Source: Pseudomonas parakoreensis (lineage in GTDB: Bacteria; Pseudomonadota; Gammaproteobacteria; Pseudomonadales; Pseudomonadaceae). Taken from it: 64,000 nt of DNA. The notes beneath the pieces are model-generated. The model was not told where the DNA came from. It saw only the letters and a list, made by a program, of their open reading frames with translations, and did no database searches. The position numbers were made by a program, and so were the translations under genes. Positions 47,609 to 56,749 of the stretch are shown piece after piece. The DNA is taken from contig NZ_BQHY01000004.1 in assembly GCF_021602155.1 (NCBI RefSeq), forward strand, positions 124,001-188,000, in the 5' to 3' direction. The first letter of the stretch is position 1; every line of letters begins with the position of its first letter.

Positions 47609-47621
47609 ACAACGACGTTGT
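47609..47621. promoter_or_regulatory. Palindrome before the TetR gene
   Basis: ACAACG and CGTTGT around a central A, 13 bases before the start codon. It is preceded by CCTGAC, as in operator 2 at 42496. Confidence 0.45.
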
Positions 47622-47734
47622 TGAAGACTAGCATCCGCTCTGGCCTCGGGGCGACCGCTGCAAACAAAACTTCGTACGAAGGTCGGCGCATGGCTAAACT
47701 GGCGTTTCTTTGTCCTGCCTCAGAGGTACCCGCG

Positions 47735-48097
47735 ATGCTGTTCAAGAACGTCCTGACCACCACTGCCCTGCTCGCTTCGCTGTGCGCCGCATCCTCCGTT
47801 TTTGCCCACGCCCACTTGAAAAGCCAGACCCCGGCCGCCGACAGCACCGTCGCCGCGCCGGCCGATCTGCGCCTGACCTTTTCCGAAGGCGTCGAGGCCA
47901 GCTTCACCAAAGTCAGCCTGACCCACGACGGCGCCCCGGTCGCCATCAAACCTTTGAGTACCGAAGGCGACAAGAAAACCCTGATCGTCACCCCCGCCGC
48001 GCCACTCAGTGCCGGTGAATACAAAGTCGAATGGCATGCGGTGTCGGTCGACACGCACAAGAGCGAAGGCGCCTATCAGTTCAAGGTCGGCCAGTAA
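47735..48097 (+). CDS. copC: CopC-type periplasmic copper-binding protein
   Basis: A 120-residue protein. The signal peptide ends at VFA/HAHL, so the mature protein begins with His (residue 25), the amino-terminal ligand of the copper(II) histidine brace. The partner Asp and His are in VSVDTHKSEG. It lacks the methionine-rich copper(I) site of classical CopC. It is followed after three bases by copD, which is thought to take copper across the inner membrane. Confidence 0.9.
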   Translation: MLFKNVLTTTALLASLCAASSVFAHAHLKSQTPAADSTVAAPADLRLTFSEGVEASFTKVSLTHDGAPVAIKPLSTEGDKKTLIVTPAAPLSAGEYKVEWHAVSVDTHKSEGAYQFKVGQ

Positions 48098-48100
48098 TTC

Positions 48101-48958
48101 ATGAGTGAAGCGCTGGTGCTGTGCCGCTTCGTGCATTTCAGCGCGGTATTGATGCTGTTCGGCGCCTGGCTGTTTCGGCCACGGCTGCTCAAGGCGCCAG
48201 TGCCGACACTGGATCGGCATCTGGCGCGACTGGCGCGCTGGCTGACGGCAATTGCGCTGGTCAGCGGTGTCACCTGGGCGCTGCTCATCACCGCGAGCAT
48301 GGCCGGTTCGGCGGCGGCCGCGTTCGATCCGGACACGATTGGCCTGGTGCTGGGCAATACGTTTTTCGGTCAGGTCTGGCGTTGGCATCTGCTGATCAAC
48401 GCGCTGTTGCTGGCGTTGCTGTTTACGCCGTGGCGATCGAGCCTGCCGCTGCGCCTGGGCTTGAGCGCGCTGCTCCTGGCGACCCTGGCGCCGGTCGGTC
48501 ACGGCGCGATGCTCGACGGTCTGAATGGGCAACTGCTGATCCTCAACCAGATCGTTCACCTGACCTGCGTCGCCGCATGGCTCGGCGGGCTATTGCTGCT
48601 GGTATTGATCCTGCGTCAACCCGGCGAAACGATGAGCCAGATCCTGCAACGCTTCAGCGGTGTCGGTTACGCCATTGTTGGCGGGCTGCTGATTACCGGC
48701 CTGATCAATGTGCGCGTGCTGACCGGGCAATGGTGGCCGACGCCGCTGTTCAGTGGCTTTGCCCTGATCCTGCTGATCAAGGCGTTGCTGGTGCTGGGCA
48801 TGCTTGCACTGGCGCTGTTCAACCGCTTGCGGATCGAGGATTGTGAACAGCGGATGGGCGCGCTCAAGCGCAGTGTCCTGCTGGAGTGGTTGTTGGGAAT
48901 GGGTGCGGTGGCGGCGGTCTCCCTGCTCGGTACCCTGCCGCCGATGATTGCAGTCTGA
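48101..48958 (+). CDS. copD: CopD-family copper import membrane protein
   Basis: A 285-residue inner-membrane protein with about eight hydrophobic segments. Conserved histidines and text include CRFVHFSAVLMLFGAW, VWRWHLLINA and LNQIVHLTCVAAWLGGL, typical of CopD. It partners with CopC just upstream, and the pair is likely one transcript. The copper role is from family knowledge. No copper-sensing regulator is adjacent. Confidence 0.9.
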   Translation: MSEALVLCRFVHFSAVLMLFGAWLFRPRLLKAPVPTLDRHLARLARWLTAIALVSGVTWALLITASMAGSAAAAFDPDTIGLVLGNTFFGQVWRWHLLINALLLALLFTPWRSSLPLRLGLSALLLATLAPVGHGAMLDGLNGQLLILNQIVHLTCVAAWLGGLLLLVLILRQPGETMSQILQRFSGVGYAIVGGLLITGLINVRVLTGQWWPTPLFSGFALILLIKALLVLGMLALALFNRLRIEDCEQRMGALKRSVLLEWLLGMGAVAAVSLLGTLPPMIAV

Positions 48959-48968
48959 AGCCCCCCCC

Positions 48969-49058
48969 TGTGGGAGCTGGCTTGCCAGCGATGGCGGTGT
49001 GTCAGGAACAGATATTTTCGGATGTGCCGACGTCATCGCTGGCAAGCCAGCTCCCACA
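48969..49058. repeat. REP pair, family A
   Basis: Standard arms GTGGGAGCTGGCTTGCCAGC and complement between convergent genes. Confidence 0.9.
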
Positions 49059-49072
49059 GGGTTTCGTGTTGC

Positions 49073-50215
49073 TCAATGCGGTTGCGTGTCGCCCGCTGCG
49101 GTATCGATGCTGACCACCACCGACATCCCCGGGCGCAAGCGTTCCTCCTCCTGCTGATCCGGGTCGATGGTGATCCGCACCGGCACGCGCTGGGCGATTT
49201 TCACAAAGTTGCCCGTGGCGTTATCCGCCTGCAACAGGGCGAACTCCGAACCGGTGCCGGGCGAAATGTGCTGCACATGCCCGGTGAACTGACGGTGGTT
49301 CAGCGCGTCAACGGTGAAGCGCACCGGCTGCCCGACACGCACGTTGTCCATCTGGGTTTCCTTCATGTTGGCGATCACCCATTTCTGGTTTGGCACCAAC
49401 GCCATCAGCTGCGCCCCGGAGTTGACGTAGGCGCCCAGGCGCACGCCGATCTGCCCGAGCTGGCCGTCTCGCGGAGCGACGATGCGCGTATTCGACAAGT
49501 CGATTCGCGCCAGTTGCACCGCCGCTTCAGCGCTGGCCACCGCCGCCTCCAGCGAACCGCGATTGACGATCACCGTCTGCAGATCCTGCCGGGCGATTTC
49601 CAGATTGGCCTTGGCCTGCGCCACCGCCGCAATACCTTGTGCATTGGCCGCGAGCGCCACGTCCATTTCGCGTTTCGACACCGAGCCGTCACTCACCAGC
49701 TCCTTGTTACGGCGCAGATCCGCCTCGCTTTTACGCAACTGCGCCTCGCTGTCGGCCACCACCGCCTGACGCAACTTGATCGTCGCTTCGGCACTGTTGC
49801 GTTGCTGCACCACATTGGCCAGCGCGGCTTTCTGCACCGCCAGTTGCGCCAGCGCCTGATCGAGGCGTTGTTGATAAATCCGGTCATCCAGGCGCACCAG
49901 CAAATCACCGGCCTTCACGTACTGGAAATCCTGCACCGGCACCTCGAACACGTAGCCACTGAGTTGCGGGCCGATGATCGTCACCTGCCCGCGCACCAGG
50001 GCGTTTTCCGTGGTTTCGACGGCGCTGCTGAACGGCGGCAGTTGCCAGGCGTAGAGCACGATCAGCACGCCGACGATGGCAATCGCGGCAAAGCCCAGTG
50101 ATGAGATGATCCGCACCCGCAACGAGCGCGGCTCGGTGTTCGGCGAGGACGGCGGCGCTACGCCTTCCGGGGTGGCGGCGATGGCATTGGTGGTTGTGGT
50201 GGTCGGTTCGGTCAT
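49073..50215 (-). CDS. HlyD/EmrA-family membrane fusion protein
   Basis: A 380-residue periplasmic adaptor anchored by one membrane helix (about residues 37-58, LGFAAIAIVGVLIVLYAW). The split lipoyl domain is visible as ALVRGQVTIIGPQLSGYVFE and IVAPRDGQLGQIGVRLG, with a long alpha-hairpin between. Its start overlaps the MFS stop (ATGA), so the two act as an EmrAB-like efflux pump. No outer-membrane channel gene is adjacent. Confidence 0.92.
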   Translation of the reverse strand: MTEPTTTTTNAIAATPEGVAPPSSPNTEPRSLRVRIISSLGFAAIAIVGVLIVLYAWQLPPFSSAVETTENALVRGQVTIIGPQLSGYVFEVPVQDFQYVKAGDLLVRLDDRIYQQRLDQALAQLAVQKAALANVVQQRNSAEATIKLRQAVVADSEAQLRKSEADLRRNKELVSDGSVSKREMDVALAANAQGIAAVAQAKANLEIARQDLQTVIVNRGSLEAAVASAEAAVQLARIDLSNTRIVAPRDGQLGQIGVRLGAYVNSGAQLMALVPNQKWVIANMKETQMDNVRVGQPVRFTVDALNHRQFTGHVQHISPGTGSEFALLQADNATGNFVKIAQRVPVRITIDPDQQEEERLRPGMSVVVSIDTAAGDTQPH

Positions 50216-51867
50216 GAATGGGAGGCACCGTCAGGAGGTACGGAAGGCGCTGGGTCGACGGCTTTGGTGGTGCTCATCAGCCACAGCGCGCGAATGGACA
50301 GCCAGATCATGGTCAGCACCGCAATCACGGCGATCAGCATGAATACATCGTTATAGGCCAGCACGTTGGCTTCGCGGGTGGCCGCGTTGGACAGGCTGCG
50401 AATCCCGGCGAGGTTGCGCAGACTCGGGTCGGCCAGCAAGCTGCCATACGCCGAACCGCCGCTTTGTACGCGCGCGGCCACCAGCGGATCGGACAGCGTC
50501 AGGTGCTCGACCAGGTGGCTGGAGTGGAACTTCTCGCGCACGATCTGGAATGTGCCCAACAACGCCGCGCCGAGCAGGCCGCCGAGATTGTTGCAGATCC
50601 CGAACAACACCGAAAAACTCACCAGATTGCGCGGGTTGGTCAATACGTTGCGGGTGCCGAAGACCATGGTCGGGCCCAGAAAAAACGTGCTGCCGAAGGC
50701 CAGCAGGAACTGGCTGAAATACAGGTTTTGCGGACGGGTCAGGTTGTTGGAGAAACTGTCCATCACCGAGCCGGTGGCCATCAGCGCCAGCGAGATGATC
50801 AGCGGCATCAGCAGGTGCTTGGGGTCGATGGTCAGCGCACTGGTCGCCAGCCCGGCGATGCTGCCGATCAGCATCACCACGTAGAGGCTGTGCAGTTGCT
50901 CATAACCCATGTTGAGGTTCTGCATGAAACCGACCGCGCCGGTGGACTGCTCCGAGGTGACCATGCGAATCAGGGTTACCGCCAACGCCAGGCGGATCAT
51001 CGTGCCGCTGCCGAGCCAGCGGGTCATCAGCATCGGGTTGCTGCGGTTGTGCTCGATCGCCAGGCCCGCGAGGATCAGAGCAATCGAGGCCGCCAGCGCA
51101 TAGCCGATCCAGTCGGCCTCGAGCCACCAGTCAATCCGCCCCAGCGATAACACCGCGCAGAGCAGGGCCACGCCGCTGGCGAGGATGGCGAAGGTCAGAA
51201 AGTCCAGCGGTTCAAAGGTTTTGAAGCGGTCACCGGGCGGCAACTTGAGCAGCAACACGCAGCCCAGCGACAACAAGGCCATGCCCAATTCGAACAGGTA
51301 CAAGCCACGCCATTCGGCGATTTGCAACAGGTCTTCGGAAAACAGGCGCGCCAGCGGCAGCGCCAGTTGTGAAGCCCCCAGGCCCAGCACCAGCGCCTTC
51401 AGCCGCCACTTGGCCGGAAATGCCTGGATCATGTAATACAGACCCAGCGAACTCAGCGCCGCACCGACCATGCCGTGCGCCGCGCGCACCGCGATGGCCG
51501 AGTTCAAGTCGTTGACGAACAGGTGGCCGAAGGTCACCAGCGCATACAGCACCAGAAACACCTCGGTGAATGCACGCAGGCCGAACTGCTGACGAAACTT
51601 CACCAGCAGCAGGTTCATCGACACGTTGGTCATCACGTACGCGGCCGGCAGCCAGGCCATCTCTGCCGTGGTCGCACCCAACGCGCCTTGCAGGTAAGGC
51701 AGGTTGGCGACCACCAGCGAGTTGCCCAGACCACCGGTCACCGCCACCAACAGCCCGACCAGCGCATAGGCCAGGCGCTTGGGGTTGGAGTGCAGCGGCG
51801 TCGAGGGGGAACCGGGCAGACTGGGCTTCTCGTGCGGCTGCCAGTTGCGCGGGGCGTATCGATCCAT
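50212..51867 (-). CDS. MFS drug efflux transporter, EmrB/DHA2-like
   Basis: A 551-residue inner-membrane transporter with about 14 hydrophobic segments, the DHA2 layout. LVVANLPYLQGALGATTAEMAWLPAAYVMT contains the family TM1-TM2 region (residues about 45-75). The start at ATG 51867 (MDRYAPRNWQPHEK) was chosen over longer frames that translate a REP element. It is the first gene of the pair with the HlyD adaptor. The substrate is unknown and no regulator is adjacent. Confidence 0.9.
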   Translation of the reverse strand: MDRYAPRNWQPHEKPSLPGSPSTPLHSNPKRLAYALVGLLVAVTGGLGNSLVVANLPYLQGALGATTAEMAWLPAAYVMTNVSMNLLLVKFRQQFGLRAFTEVFLVLYALVTFGHLFVNDLNSAIAVRAAHGMVGAALSSLGLYYMIQAFPAKWRLKALVLGLGASQLALPLARLFSEDLLQIAEWRGLYLFELGMALLSLGCVLLLKLPPGDRFKTFEPLDFLTFAILASGVALLCAVLSLGRIDWWLEADWIGYALAASIALILAGLAIEHNRSNPMLMTRWLGSGTMIRLALAVTLIRMVTSEQSTGAVGFMQNLNMGYEQLHSLYVVMLIGSIAGLATSALTIDPKHLLMPLIISLALMATGSVMDSFSNNLTRPQNLYFSQFLLAFGSTFFLGPTMVFGTRNVLTNPRNLVSFSVLFGICNNLGGLLGAALLGTFQIVREKFHSSHLVEHLTLSDPLVAARVQSGGSAYGSLLADPSLRNLAGIRSLSNAATREANVLAYNDVFMLIAVIAVLTMIWLSIRALWLMSTTKAVDPAPSVPPDGASHS

Positions 51868-51930
51868 TGAAAGACCTTGTGCTTGTGTTGCCGGGAGTTT
51901 GCCGCACATCTTGCGGCAAACCCAAAATCC

Positions 51931-52002
51931 TGTGGGAGCTGGCTTGCCAGCGATGGCGACACTCGGCTCGGCAACAGGGTGACCGGCCGCCCGCTCCCAC
52001 AG
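51931..52002. repeat. Degenerate REP pair, family A
   Basis: The left arm TGTGGGAGCTGGCTTGCCAG is intact. The right arm is reduced to GCCGCCCGCTCCCACA. It lies in the divergent promoter region. Confidence 0.8.
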
Positions 52003-52115
52003 GTTTGCGGCGGATTCGTAAATTCTGTTTAAAGGTCTTCTCGCCCGCAACGGATTTTTCCCGCACCGGGCAACTGCCACCCTTGCAGCCCTTCTCAACC
52101 TGCAAGGTGCCCGTT

Positions 52116-53066
52116 ATGACCACGCCCCACCGGCAACGCTCCCCACGCTTTTTAAAAAACCTTGTGGCGGCCGCCCTGCTGCTGCCGGCCCTCGCCTTCG
52201 CTCAGGAACGCCCGTGGCCGGACGGTTCGCAACTGGTGATCTCGGTGTCGATGCAGTTCGAAACCGGCGGTCAGCCCGAAGGCGCGGAAAGTCCGTTCTC
52301 CGGCACGCCGCTGCCCAAGGGTTATCCGGATCTGCCGGCGCAGACCTGGTTTGATTATGGCTACAAGGAAGGCTTGTGGCGGATGCTCGACCTGTGGGAT
52401 CGCACCGGCATCAAGGTCACCTCGCATGTGGTCGGCGAAGCGGCGCTCAAGCACCCGGAACTGGCGAAAGCGATTGCTGCGCGCGGCCATGAACTGGCGG
52501 CCCATGGCATGCGTTGGGCCGATTCGTACAACATGAGTTACGACCAGGAAAAACAGTTCATCGGCGACGGTGTCAACGCGGTGGAAAAACTTACCGGCCA
52601 GCGCTCAGTGGGCTACAACGCCAACTGGCTGCGGCGCAGCCCCAATACGCTGAAGGTTCTGCAAGACCTGAATTTCACCTATCACATCGATGACGTCAGC
52701 CGCGACGAACCGTTCGTGACCATGGTCCGTGGACGCAAATTTGCCGTGGTGCCGTACACCCTGCGCAATAACGACATCGTGCTGATCGAGGGCCGGCATT
52801 TCTCCGCCGAGCAGTTCTATCAGCAACTGGTGCTGGAATTTGATCGCCTGTACGCCGAAGGCGCGAGCCAGCGACGGATGATGTCGGTGAGTCTGCACGA
52901 CCGCATCGGCGGCACACCGGCGATGGTCGAGGCGATGGAGCGGTTCATTCGTTATGCGCAAGCGCATCCGAAGGTAAGTTTCATGCGCAAGGATCAGATC
53001 GCCCGGGTCGTCCTGACCGAGAAAAACCCGCTGATCGACAACACGGAGGCGCTCTACAACCGGTAA
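52116..53066 (+). CDS. Secreted polysaccharide deacetylase-family protein
   Basis: A 316-residue protein. A signal peptide (LKNLVAAALLLPALAFAQE, about residues 12-30) is followed by a NodB-type fold: QLVISVSMQFE, TSHVVGEAALKHPELA and the metal motif GHELAAHGMRW. The C-terminal part (MMSVSLHDRIGG) is like PuuE/allantoinase-related deacetylases. It probably acts on an N-acyl group in the periplasm. Substrate unknown. It is upstream of the uronate locus, on the same strand, with an 8-base-pair hairpin (CAGCCCTC/GAGGGCTG) after it. Confidence 0.85.
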   Translation: MTTPHRQRSPRFLKNLVAAALLLPALAFAQERPWPDGSQLVISVSMQFETGGQPEGAESPFSGTPLPKGYPDLPAQTWFDYGYKEGLWRMLDLWDRTGIKVTSHVVGEAALKHPELAKAIAARGHELAAHGMRWADSYNMSYDQEKQFIGDGVNAVEKLTGQRSVGYNANWLRRSPNTLKVLQDLNFTYHIDDVSRDEPFVTMVRGRKFAVVPYTLRNNDIVLIEGRHFSAEQFYQQLVLEFDRLYAEGASQRRMMSVSLHDRIGGTPAMVEAMERFIRYAQAHPKVSFMRKDQIARVVLTEKNPLIDNTEALYNR

Positions 53067-53139
53067 GCCGCCGAAAACAGCCCTCTTCGCAGCATCTGGA
53101 GGGCTGCCAACTCGCGCAAACTCATCGTAAAAAGCCCTG

Positions 53140-53198
53140 TTGACTTTTACGGAAAACCTCGCAACTATCCGCAACCATGTTGTACGACGACGTATAAC
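53140..53198 (+). promoter_or_regulatory. Promoter and operator of the OprD gene
   Basis: TTGACT is followed after 17 bases by CAACTAT. GTTGTACG and CGTATAAC form an imperfect inverted repeat right after. The TACGAC core begins 43 bases after TTGAC, almost the same spacing as before the udh gene. Confidence 0.6.
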
Positions 53199-53235
53199 AA
53201 TAATAAAAACAACAAATGAAACAGGGAGCGTCACC

Positions 53236-54531
53236 GTGAGCACACTCGTCTGCAATTCCGTTCGCACGTCCCGTATTTCCATGCCCCGCCCGTATTCCAC
53301 CCTGACTTTGATCGGCTGCAGCAGCCTCGCCCTGGTTTTGCCCATGAGCGCAGACGCCGAAGGCTTCCTCGAAGACAGCAAAGCCACGCTGAACCTGCGC
53401 AACGCCTACTTCAATCGCAACTTCGTCAACCCGAACTATCCGCAGGGCAAGGCTGAAGAGTGGACGCAGAACTTCATCCTCGATGCCAAATCCGGCTTCA
53501 CCCAAGGCACGGTCGGTTTCGGTCTCGATGTGCTGGGCATGTATTCGCAAAAACTCGATGGCGGCAAAGGCACCGGCGGTACGCAACTGTTGCCGATCCA
53601 CGATGATGGTCGCCCGGCAGACAATTTCGGGCGACTGGGTGTAGCGCTGAAGGCCAAGGTGTCGAAGACTGAATTGAAGGTTGGCGAATGGATGCCGGTG
53701 CTGCCGATTCTGCGCTCGGACGATGGCCGCTCCCTGCCGCAGACCTTTCGCGGTGGCCAGGTCACTTCCACCGAAATCAACGGCCTGACCCTCTACGGCG
53801 GGCAGTTCCGTGGCAACAGCCCACGCAACGATGCCAGCATGGAAGACATGTCGATGAACGGCCGCGGCGCCTTCACCTCCGACCGTTTCAACTTCGGTGG
53901 CGGCGAATACACCTTCAACGACAAGCGCACCCTGCTCGGCGTGTGGTATGCCGAACTCAGCGACATCTACCAGCAGCAGTATTTCAACCTCAGCCACAGT
54001 CAGCCGCTGGGCGACTGGACGCTGGGCGCCAACCTCGGTTTCTTCACCGGCAAGGAAGACGGCAGCGCCCTGGCCGGCGACCTCGATAACAAGACCGCGT
54101 TCGCCCTGCTGTCGGCCCGCTACGGCGGCAACACCTTCTACGTCGGTTTGCAAAAACTCAGCGGCGACGACGCCTGGATGCGGGTCAACGGCACCAGCGG
54201 CGGCACCCTGGCCAACGACAGCTACAACGCCAGTTATGACAACGCCAAAGAACGCTCCTGGCAGTTGCGACATGACTACAACTTCGTCGCCCTCGGCATT
54301 CCCGGCCTGACCCTGATGAACCGCTACATCAGCGGCGACAACGTGCACACCGGGACGATTACCGACGGCAAGGAATGGGGCCGCGAGTCGGAACTGGGGT
54401 ACACCGTGCAAAGCGGACCGCTGAAAAACCTCAACGTGAGATGGCGCAACGCGACGATACGCCGGGACTTCAGCACCAATGAGTTCGATGAGAACCGGAT
54501 CTTTATCAGCTATCCGATTTCATTGTTGTAA
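53236..54531 (+). CDS. OprD-family outer-membrane porin
   Basis: About 431 residues, the usual OprD size. A signal peptide region (STLTLIGCSSLALVLPMSADA) precedes the typical mature start EGFLEDSKATLNLRNAYFNR. The C-terminus ends in strand residues (ENRIFISYPISLL). GTG at 53236 has GGGAG upstream, and ATG at 53281 is an alternative. Members import small carboxylic compounds. Its promoter twin before udh suggests uronate uptake. Confidence 0.9.
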   Translation: MSTLVCNSVRTSRISMPRPYSTLTLIGCSSLALVLPMSADAEGFLEDSKATLNLRNAYFNRNFVNPNYPQGKAEEWTQNFILDAKSGFTQGTVGFGLDVLGMYSQKLDGGKGTGGTQLLPIHDDGRPADNFGRLGVALKAKVSKTELKVGEWMPVLPILRSDDGRSLPQTFRGGQVTSTEINGLTLYGGQFRGNSPRNDASMEDMSMNGRGAFTSDRFNFGGGEYTFNDKRTLLGVWYAELSDIYQQQYFNLSHSQPLGDWTLGANLGFFTGKEDGSALAGDLDNKTAFALLSARYGGNTFYVGLQKLSGDDAWMRVNGTSGGTLANDSYNASYDNAKERSWQLRHDYNFVALGIPGLTLMNRYISGDNVHTGTITDGKEWGRESELGYTVQSGPLKNLNVRWRNATIRRDFSTNEFDENRIFISYPISLL

Positions 54532-54550
54532 CCAGATCTCTTTTTTACCC

Positions 54551-54771
54551 TGTGGGAGCGAGCCTGCTCGCGAAGGCGATTGGTCAGTCGATGCAAGAGT
54601 GCCTGGATCGGCCACATCGCTGGCAAGCCAGCTGCCACAGAATTTGTAGTGAATGCGGTCATTGAAAACAACGCTGGTACCTGTGGGAGCTGGCTAGCCA
54701 GCGATGGCGGCGGCAGATTCACCATTGATGTTCATTGCCACAGCGCTTTCGCGAGCAGGCTCGCTCTCACA
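54551..54771. repeat. Cluster of four REP arms, family A
   Basis: Arms are at 54551-54576, 54616-54639, 54682-54707 and 54748-54771, alternating in orientation with two sequence variants. One carries a base change (CTGGCTAGCCAGC), which makes a perfect palindrome. Confidence 0.85.
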
Positions 54772-54851
54772 AGGAAATTGCAGTGCAACGAAGGCATCGC
54801 GGTGATTGAAAAGTAAATGAGCCCCTTCCGTCATTTACACCAAAAGTCGCG

Positions 54852-54899
54852 TTGACAAGTTCCGGAAAGCCTACCGATACTTCAGCGCAGTCATACGAC
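54852..54899 (+). promoter_or_regulatory. Promoter and operator of the uronate operon
   Basis: TTGACA is followed after 17-18 bases by CGATACT. The operator-like TCATACGACAAC begins 39 bases after TTGAC. GGAAAGCCT in the spacer also matches the OprD promoter (GGAAAACCT). Confidence 0.6.
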
Positions 54900-54939
54900 A
54901 ACCTACAACAAACCTAATAACAACGTGTAAGGGAGTGCC

Positions 54940-55764
54940 ATGACGTCCACCTCTATTCCCCGTGCCCCGTTCAATCGTCTGCTGCTGACCGGCGCCGCCG
55001 GTGGCCTGGGCAAAGTCCTGCGCGAACGTATGCGCCCTTATGCCCATGTCTTGCGCCTGTCGGACATCGCCGCTCTCGCCCCGGCCGTTGATGATCGCGA
55101 AGAAATCGTCCTCTGCGACCTTGCCGACAAACAGGCGGTGCACCAACTGGTCGAAGGCGTCGACGCGATCCTGCATTTCGGCGGTGTCTCCGTGGAGCGG
55201 CCCTTCGAAGAGATCCTCGGCGCCAACATCTGCGGCGTATTTCACATCTACGAAGCTGCACGCCGCCATGGTGTCAAGCGAGTGATCTTCGCCAGTTCCA
55301 ACCACGTCATCGGCTTCTACAAACAGGACGAACCGCTCGACGCCAGCTGCGCCCGCCGCCCCGACGGCTACTACGGATTGTCCAAGTCCTACGGCGAAGA
55401 CATGGCCAGTTTCTACTTCGATCGCTACGGCATCGAGACCGTCAGCATCCGCATCGGCTCCTCATTTCCCGAGCCGCAGAACCGCCGAATGATGCACACC
55501 TGGCTCAGCTTTGACGACCTCACCCAATTGCTCGAACGCGCGCTGTACACGCCCAACGTTGGCCATACCGTGATCTATGGCATGTCCGCCAACAAGGACG
55601 TCTGGTGGGACAACCGCTTCGCCAGCCACCTCGGTTTTGAAGCCAGGGACAGCTCCGAAGTGTTCCGCGAAAAAGTCGAAGCGCAACCCATGCCCGCCGC
55701 CGATGACCCGGCGCGGATCTATCAGGGTGGCGCGTTCGTCGCGGCCGGCCCCTTCGGCGACTGA
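54940..55764 (+). CDS. udh: Uronate dehydrogenase
   Basis: A 274-residue NAD-dependent SDR/epimerase-fold enzyme that oxidises glucuronate or galacturonate to the aldarolactone. The NAD motif is LTGAAGGLGKVL at residues 16-27, the catalytic serine is in FASSNHVIGF and the Tyr145/Lys149 pair is YGLSK. The length matches characterised bacterial Udh (about 265-275). AAGGGAG lies before the ATG. It starts an operon with a lactonase and TRAP transporter. Assignment rests on sequence plus context. Confidence 0.85.
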   Translation: MTSTSIPRAPFNRLLLTGAAGGLGKVLRERMRPYAHVLRLSDIAALAPAVDDREEIVLCDLADKQAVHQLVEGVDAILHFGGVSVERPFEEILGANICGVFHIYEAARRHGVKRVIFASSNHVIGFYKQDEPLDASCARRPDGYYGLSKSYGEDMASFYFDRYGIETVSIRIGSSFPEPQNRRMMHTWLSFDDLTQLLERALYTPNVGHTVIYGMSANKDVWWDNRFASHLGFEARDSSEVFREKVEAQPMPAADDPARIYQGGAFVAAGPFGD

Positions 55765-55794
55765 ACACCCTGACAACGACGCAAAGGAATGAGT

Positions 55795-56688
55795 ATGCAA
55801 GCCGAATTGATCGTCGATGCTCGCAACGCCGTGGGTGAAAGCCCGGTCTGGGTGCCGCAGGAAAACGCGCTGTATTGGGTTGATATTCCCAACGGCGGGC
55901 TGCAACGCTGGAGCGCTGACACCGGCCATGTGCACGCCTGGAAAACCCCTGAAATGCTCGCCTGCATCGCCCGTCACAGCGGTGGCGGCTGGGTTGCCGG
56001 AATGGAGAGCGGCTTTTTTCATCTGCATCCGCACAGCGATGGCAGCCTCGACAGCGAACGACTCGCCACCGTCGAGCACAGCCGGGCAGACATGCGCCTC
56101 AACGATGGTCGCTGCGACCGCCAGGGCCGTTTCTGGGCCGGCAGCATGGTGCTGAACATGGGCCTGAACGCGCCTGCAGGCCGACTCTACCGCTACGGCG
56201 CCGTCTCGTCAGGCTTGATCGAAGCGCAGCTCGACGGGTTCATCGTGCCGAACGGCCTCGGCTTCAGCCCCGACGGCAAGACGATGTACCTGTCGGACTC
56301 ACATCCGCACGTGCAATTGATCTGGGCCTTCGATTACGACACCGAGACCGGCACGCCATCGAACCGCCGCGTTTTCGTCGACATGAACCACTTCCCCGGC
56401 CGACCGGATGGCGCTGCCGTGGATGCCGAAGGCTGCTACTGGATTTGCGCCAACGACGCCGGACTGATTCACCGTTTTGCTCCGGACGGGCGCCTCGATT
56501 TCTCGCTGCAAGTGCCGGTGCAGAAACCGACGATGTGTGCCTTCGGCGGCAGCGACATGGACACGTTGTTTGTCGCCTCGATTCGTCCCGGCGACGACCG
56601 CGATCCGCAATCCCTGGCCGGCGGCGTGTTCGCGTTGAAGCCCAACGTCAAAGGCCTTGCCGAACCCTTGTTCAACGATCTGCTTTAA
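55795..56688 (+). CDS. SMP-30/gluconolactonase-family lactonase
   Basis: A 297-residue six-bladed beta-propeller hydrolase. Metal ligands are expected at ESPVW (Glu), MRLNDGRCDRQGRFW (Asn), PNGLGFSPDGK (Asn) and GRPDGAAVDAEG (Asp), all present. It would open the aldarolactone made by Udh. Start 55795 is preferred because AAAGGA is six bases upstream. ATG 55789 is too close to it. It lies 30 bases after udh in the same operon. Confidence 0.9.
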   Translation: MQAELIVDARNAVGESPVWVPQENALYWVDIPNGGLQRWSADTGHVHAWKTPEMLACIARHSGGGWVAGMESGFFHLHPHSDGSLDSERLATVEHSRADMRLNDGRCDRQGRFWAGSMVLNMGLNAPAGRLYRYGAVSSGLIEAQLDGFIVPNGLGFSPDGKTMYLSDSHPHVQLIWAFDYDTETGTPSNRRVFVDMNHFPGRPDGAAVDAEGCYWICANDAGLIHRFAPDGRLDFSLQVPVQKPTMCAFGGSDMDTLFVASIRPGDDRDPQSLAGGVFALKPNVKGLAEPLFNDLL

Positions 56689-56749
56689 ACCCCTCTGCTG
56701 CACCGCTGCGCCTTGAACACAACAATAACAAGACTGGAGACTCACCCCC

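Noticed and set aside
52021-52115. Longer N-terminus for the polysaccharide deacetylase
   Set aside because: The extension translates promoter and REP sequence, and the chosen ATG is followed at once by a good signal peptide.
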